Of a stretch of 64,000 bases of DNA, positions 38,401 through 48,227 are shown in pieces; position 1 is the stretch's first letter; every line of letters begins with the position of its first letter. Location of the stretch: contig CM035359.1 in the NCBI GenBank assembly GCA_020137815.1, positions 424,243 through 488,242 of the forward strand, read 5' to 3'. This DNA comes from Hormiphora californensis (Eukaryota > Ctenophora > Tentaculata > Cydippida > Pleurobrachiidae). Both the position numbers and the translations under genes were made by a program. The notes under the pieces were generated by a model that saw only the letters and a program-made list of their open reading frames with translations, made no database searches and was not told the DNA's origin.

Positions 38401-41400
38401 TTCATGTGTAAATTAATGTAAATAAGAGTTTTTTATGAAGGAGCAGTATTGTGGATTCGGTTGTTTGTTGTTTTTGGCTTCTGTTTATGTTGTGTGTGTT
38501 TGCCGTTTGGTCCAGTCTTTTACAATTTTGTCCCCTATGTACATATTGATGTCTTATGTAATGTGCTAATGTAAATTCCCCCATAGCATTATTGATAATG
38601 GCCGTACAGCCGAAACGTCTAATAAATGAGCGTCTTCGATGTCATATCGCACCCTCCAACAATATTGGTGTGAACAATGGAACCAAGAAGTACTAAACTA
38701 CATTGTACACACAACATAACCCAGTCTGCAATAATTCTTACCTGCAGTGTAGACCATTTCACAATCAAGGCCCCAAACAGAGGGGGCCCTATCTCGCTTC
38801 TTGGCTCTGAAGTAACCTGAATAGAGAAACTGTTAAAGAAGTAAGAAGATGGGAAATGTTTTTGACCTTAGTAGTGTTTCATAAAGTTAACTGTAAAGGA
38901 ATTTAAAGAGATTTGGGACACGCTACTTACTAGTCCAGTCCCTATTAGGATATTCCACAGTATGAACGTGTCCAGTAGCCACCGCACACCCCGGACTCCC
39001 ATCCCCCTGGTTGCAACAATCGTACTGCCGGACTTTATCCAGCTCCCCTTTGGGACCCCTGGTGCTGCGGTTCCGGGACTTGCCACTGTGGTGAATACAC
39101 CTGAGGGAGGTTATCAACTGGTAACAAGAACAACATTCTTGGTAGGAACCTACAATCAGATACAGTTGGACCCCGCTATACTGGCCCCCGATTAACCGAT
39201 TTAAATTGGGATCCGACTGTTTTGTAACAATAAATTAACTACTAACTAGATAATTAGCTAACAATTAAATAATTAACCAACAACTAATTAATTAATTACC
39301 TTTCAGATCGGATGTATTCGCCTTCCTCAGTAAGCTCAAACAACTTGCTACATCTCACACAATGATTACCCTCTAACACAGGAGGTTTATACTCGTAGTA
39401 GCCCGGGTAGAAATTCTTCTTTAGCTCCGTCTGAAGGTGAGGAGAGTTATGTATCTAGCCCTCCTTTACGCGGAGAGAGAGAGGGTCAAGCAAGTCAATG
39501 TGAAGAATGGTTGTTGAGATTTCAACACACAGTGAGGGCATGATGGCTCAGAACCGGTTAAATTGCCCTAATTAGGGAATCGAATAGAACTGCAAACATT
39601 GTGTTACCTTTGATACTTTGTACTTCAGTATAGATGTGTAAAGGAGCTGCTGTTTTGTAAGAGAGGAACCACCTGTTGATTTCGTTGTAGATTCCTGAGA
39701 GAGAGGGAGCCGGTGGTAATGTGGTGATGGGGTCCGGGGGGGGGGGGCAAGGGGTAGTATGAAGACTTGGATGGAATAATTAAATCTTGTGAAGTTCAGT
39801 GAACAAAACCATTCAAAAACAGGTGACGTTCCAAAACCTACCTTTGCACTGCTCCCTCCCTTCGCTAATTCCCTTATCCTCTTCACCTCATTGGTACACA
39901 GGTTAGTATAGAGAGCCTTAGTCTTGCACTTGCTCAGACATGACTTCTCAGACTTCACCCTGGGGCAATTGCAGCAATTAGGAAAAATAACTAGAATAAA
40001 ATATAAAAACGGGGGTCTGTATTAGCAGGAAAGTTCATCTTAGAATTCAAATAACAATCCTAAACGTACCCCTCAGCGAAGCATTTTGGCCGATTATCTG
40101 GCCACAGTTTCAGGTACTCCGTTATAAAGAAATCCAGCCGGACCTGTCGGGCTGATGGGGGAATAATGGCCCTATCTTTTAGATCAATTCTCGGCCCACC
40201 AGGATGTCGTATTGGAATCTGGAGAAAGGAAACATTGAAAGATGGATTAAATCAATGGTCGTGGCATTTTTCGGAGAGTTGTGGTTACTTTTGTGTAATA
40301 TTGGGGCTGGCATTATGTGAGACACCCTGTATAACACACCTTAGTCTCAGAGGGCTTTGTTTCCGTTTTGAAAGTTGCTTTAGTATTGGCATGGTGAGCA
40401 ACCCGTTTCCTGTTCTTTTTATGGGAGCTAGCAAATCTGTGAGGGTCATCCTCGGAGGGCGGTGTAGGTGGATCAAAGTGGGATAGTTCCTGGGAGATTA
40501 GGTGGGTCAAAGTGGGAAAGTTTCTTAGAGATTAGGGCGGTCAAAGTGGGAAAGTTCCTGAGAGATATTAGATGGATCAAATTGGGAAAGTTTCTTAGAG
40601 ATTAGGGGGGTCAAAGTGGGAAAGTTTCTTAGAGATAAGGTGGGTCAAAGTGGGAAAGTTGATTAGAGATTAGGTGGGTCAAAGTAGGAAAGTTGATTAG
40701 AGATTAGGTGGGTCAAAGTGGGAATGTTTCTCAGAGATTAGTGGGGTCAAAGTAGGAAAGTTTCTTAGAGATTAGGGTGGTCAAAGTAGGAAAGTTTCTA
40801 AGAGATTAGGGGGGTCAAAGTGGGAAAGTTTCTTAGTGATTAGGGGGGTCAAAGTGGGAAAGTTTCTTAGAGATAAGGGGGTCAAAGTAGGAATGTTTCT
40901 TAGAGATAAGGGGGTCAAAGTAGGAAAGTTTCTTAGAGATAAGGGGGTCAAAGTGGGAAAGTTTCTTAGAGATAAGGGGGTCAAAGTAGGAAAGTTTCTT
41001 AGAGATAAGGGGGTCAAAGTAGGAAAGTTTCTTAGAGATAAGGGGGTCAAAGTGGGAAAGTTTCTTAGAGATAAGGGGGTCAAAGTGGGAAAGTTTCTTA
41101 GAGATAAGGGGGGTCAAAGTGGGAAAGTTTCTTAGAGATTAGGGGGGTCAAAGTGGGAAAGTTTCTTAGAGATAAGGGGGTCAAAGTAGGAATGTTTCTT
41201 AGAGATAAGGGGGTCAAAGTAGGAAAGTTTCTTAGAGATAAGGGGGTCAAAGTAGGAAAGTTTCTTAGAGATAAGGGGGTCAAAGTAGGAAAGTTTCTTA
41301 GAGATAAGGGGGTCAAAGTGGGAAAGTTTCTTAGAGATAAGGGGGTCAAAGTAGGAAAGTTTCTTAGAGATAAGGGGGTCAAAGTAGGAAAGTTTCTTAG

Positions 41401-43470
41401 AGATAAGGGGGTCAAAGTGGGAAAGTTTCTTAGAGATTAGGTGGATCAAAGTGGGAAAGTTTCTTAGGGATTAGGGGGTCAAAGTAGGAAAGTTTCTTAG
41501 AGATTACGTGGGTCAAAGTGGGAAAGTTTCTTAGAGATTAGGTGGGTCAAAGTATGAAAGTTGCTGGGAGAGATAGGGTGGCAGTGAAATTTTAATCCAT
41601 GCAAATGATGTTGTACCTAGGAAAAACAATGTGTGTAACTCACCTCTCGTTTGTATTTTGATGACTTGGAATGTTCCATAGAAATTCTTAGAATTTGATG
41701 AAGCTAGAGGAATGTTTCCTCCGTTCCAGATCGTTTTTCTTCTTTTTCATGTGATGCGGAATTATAGACTCTGCCTTCATCAATCTCTCCGCCCCCTGGT
41801 TTTAACTTTTTCCTTGGTTTCTCAATTCTAATGGTATGGTGCTTCTGATGCAGCTTCCTGATAGATGATGCTGATTTTTCATCCAGAGATGTTCGGAGAT
41901 GAGGTTGATGGGCGGTTCTCGGGTGATCGGAGGGGAGATGATAAACGTTTTCCGTTTCCGTTTAGGATGAGATCCGATAGAGGTGAACGGAATCACTAGA
42001 ATCTATATCACTAGAAGAGTCACTGCCGGACGATGAAGAAGAACTGTCCTGGTCAGAAGATGACGAACTTCCTGCCTCCTCCCTCAGTTCCTTTCTTGAT
42101 TGACTTCTTGTATTGCTTTCTCCCAAATCTTAGCCTTTCAAATTCTTGATTGCCTCCTAGCCTCTCAATTCTCCTAATTTCTTTCTTTGTCTCATCCTCG
42201 GAACTGCTACCCCCAAACTCCTCCTGAAACCGACGCTGCTGTTCCTCCAAATCCTTCTGGAATTCCCGGGTCATTATCTCATCTTCCTCCTCCTCCATCT
42301 CCTCTCCCTCCATCCAAGATCCCAGTTTGATTGTCTCACGATGCCTTTTCTTCTGGAAGGTTTTCCGATATTTCCCGTTCGGAGAAGTGTCCTTATCAGT
42401 TTTTGTAGCGGCGGGTGTTTCATTGAAAGTTGCTGCCGCCTTTTTCTTCCATGCAGGCACAGGAGTGGGGGAGGAAGGACCAAACACATCGTCCTCCAGA
42501 TCAGCTTGCTTTTGGCGTTGGAGTTTTTCAAACAGTGACGGTTTGGCCACCACTGGTGCTTTCACCGGGGATGCTGGTGGGGGTGGTGACGGTTTCTTCT
42601 TTTGAACAACTTTTACTTCATGTTTTACTTGTTTTACTTCTGTTATCTCATCCTCACTACTTTCCTTCCTAGTAAAGGGCGGTTTCTCCTCGATCACTAT
42701 TTCCTCTTCCTCTTCCTCCTCTTCCTCCTCGCCATCTGACAACAAAACCTCATCTTCAGCGAATACATCAGGTAGTTCACTGTCACCTGAGACATGGGTG
42801 ACACGCGAGGGAGAGGTGGTGAAGGGGACATCTGCTGTACTGTACGGATCATCGAAGTTATCAACAGAACAGTTCAAAGATGGCTTCTTCTTTCCGTTTG
42901 ACAATGCTGGTTTCGGTAGATCTTCCTTCTTTGAGGCAACCACAGGTTTCACAACGTCTACTTTGTATTCTGGTTTTGCGGAGGAGTTGTTGTTGATTAC
43001 TGGTTTAGATGAAGTCAATCCAACACCAGGAGTGTAAACTAGATCATCTGAGGCGTCTGAGGTCTCACTTTGTTGTGAGTATTGAGGCATTGGAAGATAC
43101 TCCTCCTCTTCCTTCACATCCTCCTTCACCTCCTCTTTCTCATCATCAGAAAATTCACCCACTTTCTCATCTGCGATGTGCACAACCGGGGGTTTAGGAG
43201 GTAGGGCGAACTTCTCAAACAGATTAGATGATTTCTGAACAGGTTGCTGCTGCTGTTGTTGTTTCTTCCGTGAGAACGAGTTAGAGATAGATATCGGGCC
43301 ACCTCTCAGTTTGTCAAACACATTATTTAGGGCGGGCTTCTTTTTGATAATCTGCTTGTAGTCAACAGTCACTTTCGGCTGTGCGGGTGAGGATTGGGGA
43401 GCGTAGCTGGGAAGTTTACGAGGTACAGCAGCGGGAAGTTTGGCCGGTACTGGAGGAGGAGGTTTAACCG
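32476..43470 (-). CDS. REXO1: REXO1-like RNA 3'-5' exonuclease (DEDDh), with internal exon-block duplication
   Basis: Exons in minus order: 41644-43470 (big N-terminal, Ser/Glu-rich), 40070-40218, 39842-39959, [39608-39694, 39300-39430, 38931-39100, 38742-38816], duplicate [34643-34729, 34346-34476, 33969-34138, 33762-33836], 33244-33346, 32979-33117, 32764-32875, 32476-32564. The exonuclease motifs are complete: VWGLDCEMVYTA (Exo I), LVGHSLESDLHAL (Exo II), NVVDTS, and GHDSTEDAVAALDL (Exo III). The upstream Cys/His part reads CVRCSKLFEL, YDCCNQGDGSPGCAVATGHV, as in REXO1. The role is RNA 3' trimming in the nucleus or nucleolus. The N-terminal exon is an inferred part; it has an acceptor at 43471, so earlier exons lie further right. 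41650-42110 contains several frame changes. The two exon blocks are discussed in the findings. Confidence 0.87.
33667..34740 (-). repeat. Duplicated REXO1 segment, copy nearer the 3' end
   Basis: About 1.07 kb holding four exons and their introns, paralogous to 38668-39705. It also contains a copy of the small MITE at 34201-34260. All four exons keep open frames, GT-AG sites and phases. Confidence 0.92.
34200..34262. mobile_element. Tiny pogo-like MITE, copy 1
   Basis: TACAGTTGGACCCCGTTTTA near 34200 is mirrored loosely by AAATCGGGATCCGACTGT. The ends match the termini of the element at 60643-61517. A paralogous copy lies at 39162-39224, so the insertion predates the exon-block duplication. 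Confidence 0.65.
34785..35905. repeat. 456-bp tandem repeat, 2.5 copies
   Basis: Units at about 34785-35240, 35241-35696 and 35697-35905 are nearly identical (CTCGTTCGTTACGTTGCATT, CAGACACCAAAAAGGGCTAT, CCCGGCAACGCACAGTCCAA). The repeat lies between the two REXO1 exon blocks. Its 64- and 109-aa frames are repeat artefacts. Confidence 0.95.
35906..36839. other. Intronic spacer with two short hairpins
   Basis: CCACCCGGCGAAGCCGGGTGG near 36507 and GCGCACCCAATGGGTGCGC near 36550 are compact stem-loops close to the 5' side of the Penelope-like element. They may belong to its non-coding end. No gene seen. Confidence 0.5.
36840..38665 (+). mobile_element. 5'-truncated Penelope-like element with inverted fragment at its 5' end
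   Basis: The main part (about 36950-38665) is sense. The first 110 bp or so (36840-36950) is an inverted copy of the element's own sequence around 37740-37840, for example GATAACTGCTTCGCGATTTC against its complement. The 3' end carries GGCCGTACAGCCGAAACGTC, typical of GIY-YIG Penelope elements, then AATAAA. It sits between the two duplicated REXO1 exon blocks, in an intron, antisense to the host gene. Confidence 0.85.
37062..38384 (+). CDS. Penelope-like reverse transcriptase plus GIY-YIG endonuclease (N-terminally truncated)
   Basis: 440 aa from the first ATG. The frame is open upstream to about 36957, so the N-terminus is a truncation point, not a true start. RT features: FDMENMYPSIP, then SGAYAEIIVDHLYN, and LATYVDDSHSLW, the catalytic YVDD. 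A linker is followed by the GIY-YIG domain (NLCNNGTYIGVTSRPLKHRI, AEHE), with CELHQHGIPCSTENVVYRASC just before it, the usual Penelope zinc/Cys motif. The frame is intact from the truncation to the stop. The first RT motifs (fingers) are missing, so the copy should be unable to move by itself. Confidence 0.88.
   Translation: MENMYPSIPTDDRAMDLVLHYVRNTPNIDLLGFNPEHIIQMLRFVTSHTYIQSGGNFYRQITGIGTGYHSSGAYAEIIVDHLYNRTLDVTPDEEKPLSLATYVDDSHSLWTKREHCDKFIEKLGNIWSSVKFTREEATEPAVGVSEISFLDLTVRTTNNGGETSLTWELFQKSTHSGSYLNYHSHCAEVIKLNIIRTETKRILNRCSTVDLAFPHLEKLRENLVNTGYPIKTVSLEIAKQLSTPTTSPAPPDDEKSNKIYIMKLPYTNEGALRKVKKAVKESGLPIRVVTSSGRTVASMVKNHYNNKEENSQNCECELHQHGIPCSTENVVYRASCNLCNNGTYIGVTSRPLKHRIAEHETHTRLGHVDCSAVAEHANEMHPELIYGQAGRREYDAFFNIFNFDIINKGRDPIDAYLRESRAITRLRPPLNKMCNNGFIF
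38668..39705 (-). repeat. Duplicated REXO1 segment, copy nearer the 5' end
   Basis: Paralogue of 33667-34740 with four intact exons (38742-38816, 38931-39100, 39300-39430, 39608-39694). The Penelope-like element abuts its left edge. Confidence 0.92.
39162..39224. mobile_element. Tiny pogo-like MITE, copy 2
   Basis: Paralogue of 34200-34262 at the equivalent intron position. It reads TACAGTTGGACCCCGCTATA and ends ATTGGGATCCGACTGT. Confidence 0.65.
40475..41575. repeat. 33-34-bp minisatellite in a REXO1 intron
   Basis: About 30 copies of GTTTCTTAGAGATAAGGGGG plus TCAAAGTAGGAAA. Many units are 33 bp, a multiple of three, so all frames stay open and produce long artificial ORFs on both strands (40781-41449). 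I found no splice junction of the gene in the unit. Confidence 0.95.
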
Positions 43471-43728
43471 CTGAAATATATGGTTTTGTTAAGATAAAGG
43501 ATCGGATGTTTAAAAGCGGGATATAAATTTGATTTGATTTACATTGATTTGATTTGATTTGATTAACAACAAAATTCAAGTAAAAACTTTGTACATCATC
43601 ATCATCATCAATAAACATTTAATATCCCGCTTTATAGCATACTAGTCAATGTAATTCGGCCTTCGGCCGAAAAGGGCCGGGCCCGTCGCTCATTCTCTCT
43701 GTCTCTGTCTGTCTCTCTGTGTCTCTCT

Positions 43729-43943
43729 GTGTCTCTCTGTCTTCGCCAATTTTCTACTCTATATGGGGATCTCATCACCCACAGTGGACTACTGGGTGAA
43801 ATGTGGGATCTGATACTCACAAATTACTACCTTGCTGTACATTTTGCGTTAGCTCTCGTTTTTACCACAGTACACATTGTACTACCTACTCGAGAGGCCC
43901 CACCTAGCAAGATCTACACGCGGGTTTCTTTACCCAACGGTAA
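43729..43943 (+). CDS. Possible orphan exon with hydrophobic segment
   Basis: An open frame reads ILTNYYLAVHFALALVFTTV then HIVLPTREAPPSKIYTRVSL and PNG, followed by GTAAATACC, a plausible donor. The composition is protein-like, with one membrane-like helix. I do not recognise it. It might be the first coding exon of a + strand gene split off by the LINE insertion. It might equally be chance next to the CTGT microsatellite at 43690-43730. Confidence 0.25.
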
Positions 43944-44375
43944 ATACCTACTACACCTTTATTTACCGTAAACAAAATCTAACACCAACCCTTTTCCCGG
44001 AACTGACTGGTACCGGAAACTCCAACTCTGATAATTACTGATTAGCGAGACCGTCCTTCCTTCCAAAACTCCTCGGTACTGGTGACGGTACGGGGTCGTC
44101 TGTACTGTACGGTAAGCAGTTACTACCCCACCATCACCATACCTTCTCTCACGACCCTCTCTCTCCCTCTTTTCTGAGGTCCCGACGGCAGTGATTGCGA
44201 AGGAAAACAAGGACGCCACACGGAAACAAGGACGCCACACCGGAGTTTCTGGCTACAGGTTTGAGTTTCAAAACATCAGCTACCTAAACAATTGTCTCAA
44301 ATCTGCCAGTTACTACCTATAATGAGTCCCATTTCTACCCTCTGTTCGGTAAAACAAGAAAAGTTAGGGGGACCC

Positions 44376-44475
44376 ACGCAAAAAAATTTTCCCGAGTGGG
44401 ACTCGAACCTCCCTCCCTCCAGTCCCTCCGCGCGGCGAGCAGAGTCTCTAACTGCTGCGCCACGGAGGCGACGAG
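44376..44475 (-). ncRNA. tRNA-like sequence with Pol III boxes, antisense to the LINE
   Basis: Read on the minus strand: GCCTCCGTGGCGCAGCAGTT then AGAG (A-box-like) and GGTTCGAGTCC (perfect B box), then CCCACTCGGGAAAA and a TTTTTTT terminator. The acceptor stem does not close and there is no normal anticodon arm. It is therefore a tRNA-derived SINE head or tRNA pseudogene, not a working tRNA. It lies inside the first 60 codons of the LINE ORF1 frame, which argues that ORF1 really starts later. Confidence 0.55.
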
Positions 44476-44522
44476 AAATTTGCGACTCAGTCCACTATAT
44501 AGGAAAACATCAAACTACCATT

Positions 44523-47500
44523 ATGAAGAAACTTCTCGGTAGAAGGTCATCACGCAACACATCATACGTGTTGATTGCTACATTTTTCCTCATAATTATT
44601 GGATTCGATTGGAAACTTACATCTCGGGAGTGCAGTAGCATCACTACTAGTGACGAGTTGACCGGTTCGGAATTTTTGTATTTCCCTACCTACCACCACC
44701 AACCCTCACCCTCCCCATCTTCCAACAGTGCTAACCTCACCAGAACACAACTCCAATTCGAAGCTAACCCACCACCCGCAAACCACACACTGAGGCCCAA
44801 CATCCTCGTGCTCTTGCTTCTTTTGACGGTCCTGCCTGGGATCAGTTTCAACTTGTCGTGGCTCGGTTACGGTGGAGCCCGTGAGGCTGATGGAGCCCTG
44901 AGCAGCACTCTCATTGGTGCCGAGGCGATTCAGGAGGAACAATCCCCGACCACGAGCAACAGGCTAATCAAAGAAGATCACGGTATAGATCCCACCCGTA
45001 CCCCTCAGTTTAGAACACCTCGACGTGGCAGCCCCTATGGACGGTTAAACAGAAGAAGGACCCTCAGTGACCCACCACAGTCACTCCTAAGCGACTCTCA
45101 TCTCAACCCGAGGGTGCAAACGCCACCACGATCAAAACTCGACTCCCAGGGACCCCTATATGACCCTAGAACAAACACACTAATCCTATTTAAATGTTCT
45201 GGATCAGACTTAGAGGAATCCCTTGACGCTGCCACTCTGGGCGGCCAGATTAGTCGAGATCTCATGAAAAGATACGGAGACAGTACACTATCATCCATGT
45301 GCACTCTGAATCTCGGTACAGACTGCGAGTACTGTCCCCAGATTTACAAAGACCTAATATCTGTACTTCTGTCCAAACGTCGGAGCATCTTCCCAAACAT
45401 CGGCGGAGGTGAATGGAACCACCTCACCATCACATCAACGTACAGCAGAGAAAACGAGGTCAAATTCCAATCGGAAGAAGATGTGCTCACTGTTCTACAC
45501 ATAGGAATGGAACAGAAGGTGCAATACAGATCAACAAAAAATATTGTCGAACTGAACATGGACACACTATCGGCTGTATTTGTGAACCCGAAACACAGCA
45601 GCACAGTGAGACCCATGAAGACCTCAGCCGGAAACACCACACTTGATTTCCACTACTGGATTGTACCCAAACACAAATCCAGAACTCCACACCAGGACAA
45701 AAACGACAAGAAGGCCAACGAGCTGAAACCCCCAAAGACGACGACGACACTGCCAGCGGATCCTATCTGCTTTGTACCTACAGATCAGTTGCCGACTCAA
45801 GAGAAGAAAAGGCATGACCTGACAGAGACCACCACGCAAGAGGATCCTAGCGGGCCAGCCCACCCTAACCAGTCGGAGATCCGGACCAAAGGCACGGATA
45901 TTTTACCGATACCTGAGATCTCTGTCAGTTCGGAACCGGTAAGATCAGCCCCTGTAGAGCAATTTCCGAAAGATGATAAAGATGATCTACCACCTCGAGA
46001 GGACCCCACCGGCTCAATTACACCTATTGAGACCAAAGGTACGGAGGGTTTACCGACATCTATCAGGTCAACCCCAGACAACGAGATGCCTAAACCCGTA
46101 GATGATGCTGATAGAATAAGCAGCACAGACAGAAAGGACGCGGAGACGAGTAAATATACTGCCTCCGGTGAGGAAGACGGCGCCGAAGATACCAAGGCAC
46201 CGAGGGTATGCATGTTTGAGTCACTTCTGGTCAATGCAGCCAGCGCAACAAACGAGAAAACCGCGATAAAGCTTCTTAAAATATGCAACATATGCCCGAG
46301 TAACTTCCTCCCTGGAAACCATGCTCTCCTGAAGGAAACCTTAGTGAAGTTTTGTCAGAACGATGAAGCTCCCCCTAAAACTGTTACAGAGTTCCTCATC
46401 TTGTCATTAAGAGATCAAGTAGTCAAACCTGAACTCCAAAAGCTAGGCATCACGCCGGGAGGCAACGCTTATGCCAGAAAGTATCAACTGGTCAACTTCA
46501 TTCTCGAGGAGACTGATAGGGAAGTCAACCTAAACACTTCCTACATGAAGAAAAGACAGACCAAACGACTCAAAAAGATTCTATCCACCACCAACGTGGA
46601 TCTGAATGAGGAACATAATGAGAGGAGAAAAGATAAAAGGAAAGTCCAAACAGTGAACACAAAAGAGGAAATCCTGAGGAGATACTCCAGCGAGAAACTC
46701 ACAGATAGTCCAACGAAGAACACTCCAAAGATGCAGGACGACTATATCAAAACGCCACCACGGCAAGCGGCTCCGACGACGTGTCCATCGAAGGAGGAGT
46801 GGGCAAGTACCGGGCAGATTCTGACTCTAGAGAAGAGTATTCTTCAGCTAAGATCGGAGACTGATAGGAACACGGCGTGTGTAGATGCGATCCTTGAGAA
46901 CGAAGACACTATGGGGAGCGAGATCGATAGGATCAAACGTGATTCACTGCAACATCCTACAACCACCAAGGAAATTTCAATTCTCAAAGAGGTCATAGAA
47001 AGTCTAAAAGTCGCTATTAGCAATCTACAGACTACCTGCTCAAGCCAAACAGATAAAATAAACGAATTGAGCATGTCTAACAAGAGCCTAATAGAGAAAA
47101 CTAACACACTACAGGCGGATAACAGCAAGCAATCGAGGACGATCGAGGAGCTCACGCAGAAGATAGAGAAACTTGAGCAGGATCAGGAAGACCTCAATCA
47201 TCCAACCAAAGCAGATCAAATGAGGAAGGCAGAGGAACTCCATCAGAAAAACGAAGCCCTATCCTCTAAGACATCTGCAATGGAGCAAGAAATTGCAAAC
47301 CTAAAGAGAACAATGTCTCACCAAAGGGGCGTCAATGAAACAGGAAGGCCCAGACAAAGCGGCCCAGATACACCCGACCAAGGAGAAAACCCCACTAACG
47401 AGCCAGAAGAGGCGAGACAGACTTATAGAAGACCAGGAGCGATCGGCTATAACTCGCACTCACACAATAGCAGGTTCGCGGGAAACATTACATATTCAGC

Positions 47501-48227
47501 CCACCGCGGACAAGCTAGTAGAAACAGAAATACCACCGCCTCTACAAGGCAAAGTCAACAACAGTCGGCTGATGGTGGAAGTACCGGTAGAGATAATACC
47601 GGGAGAAACACGAGAGCTAATATCGGACAAGAAAAGTGTCTCCTCATACACGACGGCACCTTCAACGACTTTGACAAAGCGAGATTCACGAAGCGCTACG
47701 AAGTCGAGACAGTGAAATGTCCAACCATTGGGAAGGCAACGACGGACACTACGATACTCGGCAAAATCGAATCCTACAAACCTGGCCTAATCATCATACA
47801 CCTTGGATATGCGGACATCCATGAAGGACGGGAGTCAGAGGAGGTGATTGGTGAATGTAAAGCGCTCATTAGATCTGCTTGCAAAAAAGGCAAAACGTGT
47901 TTCTCGCTACCCCTAGTGCCTCAAAACACCGAGCACGCGGAGTTTCGGGACAAGTTACAGCGATTCAGTGACACAATGTCAGATTACATCACCAACTATA
48001 GAAGAACAAAAGATGGAGGTGATTTTCAAGTGTTCACCAGCCACCCAGGTCCCCTCAACACACACGTGAAAATCCAAAATGAATTGCCTGAAGCGAAAAT
48101 CACTACGGCCTACGGGAAAGTCCTCCTCTGGATCAAATTCAGAGACAGTCTCGACAGAATGACAGGCCGCCTGCTCCCTAGGAGACGGGCAAATGACAAC
48201 AGCACAAACAACAACCATGAATCGTAG
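44523..48227 (+). CDS. LINE ORF1 protein with membrane segments, coiled coil and SGNH-like domain
   Basis: The frame is open from 44292, but the first part is read through the antisense tRNA-like sequence, so ATG 44523 (MKKLLGRRSSRNTSYVL) is the better start. That gives about 1234 aa. Order: hydrophobic helix 1 (YVLIATFFLIIIGFDW, residues about 14-30), helix 2 (NILVLLLLLTVLPGISF, about 92-110), and a long polar Pro/Thr/Glu-rich stretch. A Lys-rich patch and a coiled coil follow (about 790-930: LTLEKSILQLRSE, TIEELTQKIEKLEQD). The C-terminal domain carries CLLIHDGTFNDF and GLIIIHLGYADIHEG. This last part resembles SGNH/esterase modules of CR1-type ORF1, but the usual GDS and GTND catalytic words are replaced. 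Membrane helices in a LINE ORF1 are unusual. Confidence 0.75.
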   Translation: MKKLLGRRSSRNTSYVLIATFFLIIIGFDWKLTSRECSSITTSDELTGSEFLYFPTYHHQPSPSPSSNSANLTRTQLQFEANPPPANHTLRPNILVLLLLLTVLPGISFNLSWLGYGGAREADGALSSTLIGAEAIQEEQSPTTSNRLIKEDHGIDPTRTPQFRTPRRGSPYGRLNRRRTLSDPPQSLLSDSHLNPRVQTPPRSKLDSQGPLYDPRTNTLILFKCSGSDLEESLDAATLGGQISRDLMKRYGDSTLSSMCTLNLGTDCEYCPQIYKDLISVLLSKRRSIFPNIGGGEWNHLTITSTYSRENEVKFQSEEDVLTVLHIGMEQKVQYRSTKNIVELNMDTLSAVFVNPKHSSTVRPMKTSAGNTTLDFHYWIVPKHKSRTPHQDKNDKKANELKPPKTTTTLPADPICFVPTDQLPTQEKKRHDLTETTTQEDPSGPAHPNQSEIRTKGTDILPIPEISVSSEPVRSAPVEQFPKDDKDDLPPREDPTGSITPIETKGTEGLPTSIRSTPDNEMPKPVDDADRISSTDRKDAETSKYTASGEEDGAEDTKAPRVCMFESLLVNAASATNEKTAIKLLKICNICPSNFLPGNHALLKETLVKFCQNDEAPPKTVTEFLILSLRDQVVKPELQKLGITPGGNAYARKYQLVNFILEETDREVNLNTSYMKKRQTKRLKKILSTTNVDLNEEHNERRKDKRKVQTVNTKEEILRRYSSEKLTDSPTKNTPKMQDDYIKTPPRQAAPTTCPSKEEWASTGQILTLEKSILQLRSETDRNTACVDAILENEDTMGSEIDRIKRDSLQHPTTTKEISILKEVIESLKVAISNLQTTCSSQTDKINELSMSNKSLIEKTNTLQADNSKQSRTIEELTQKIEKLEQDQEDLNHPTKADQMRKAEELHQKNEALSSKTSAMEQEIANLKRTMSHQRGVNETGRPRQSGPDTPDQGENPTNEPEEARQTYRRPGAIGYNSHSHNSRFAGNITYSAHRGQASRNRNTTASTRQSQQQSADGGSTGRDNTGRNTRANIGQEKCLLIHDGTFNDFDKARFTKRYEVETVKCPTIGKATTDTTILGKIESYKPGLIIIHLGYADIHEGRESEEVIGECKALIRSACKKGKTCFSLPLVPQNTEHAEFRDKLQRFSDTMSDYITNYRRTKDGGDFQVFTSHPGPLNTHVKIQNELPEAKITTAYGKVLLWIKFRDSLDRMTGRLLPRRRANDNSTNNNHES

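Noticed and set aside
40781-41449. Overlapping 94-105-aa repeat proteins on both strands
   Set aside because: Produced by a 33-bp minisatellite unit whose length is a multiple of three; all frames stay open by arithmetic.
44376-44475. Functional tRNA gene
   Set aside because: Pol III boxes and terminator are present, but the acceptor stem does not pair and no anticodon arm can be drawn.
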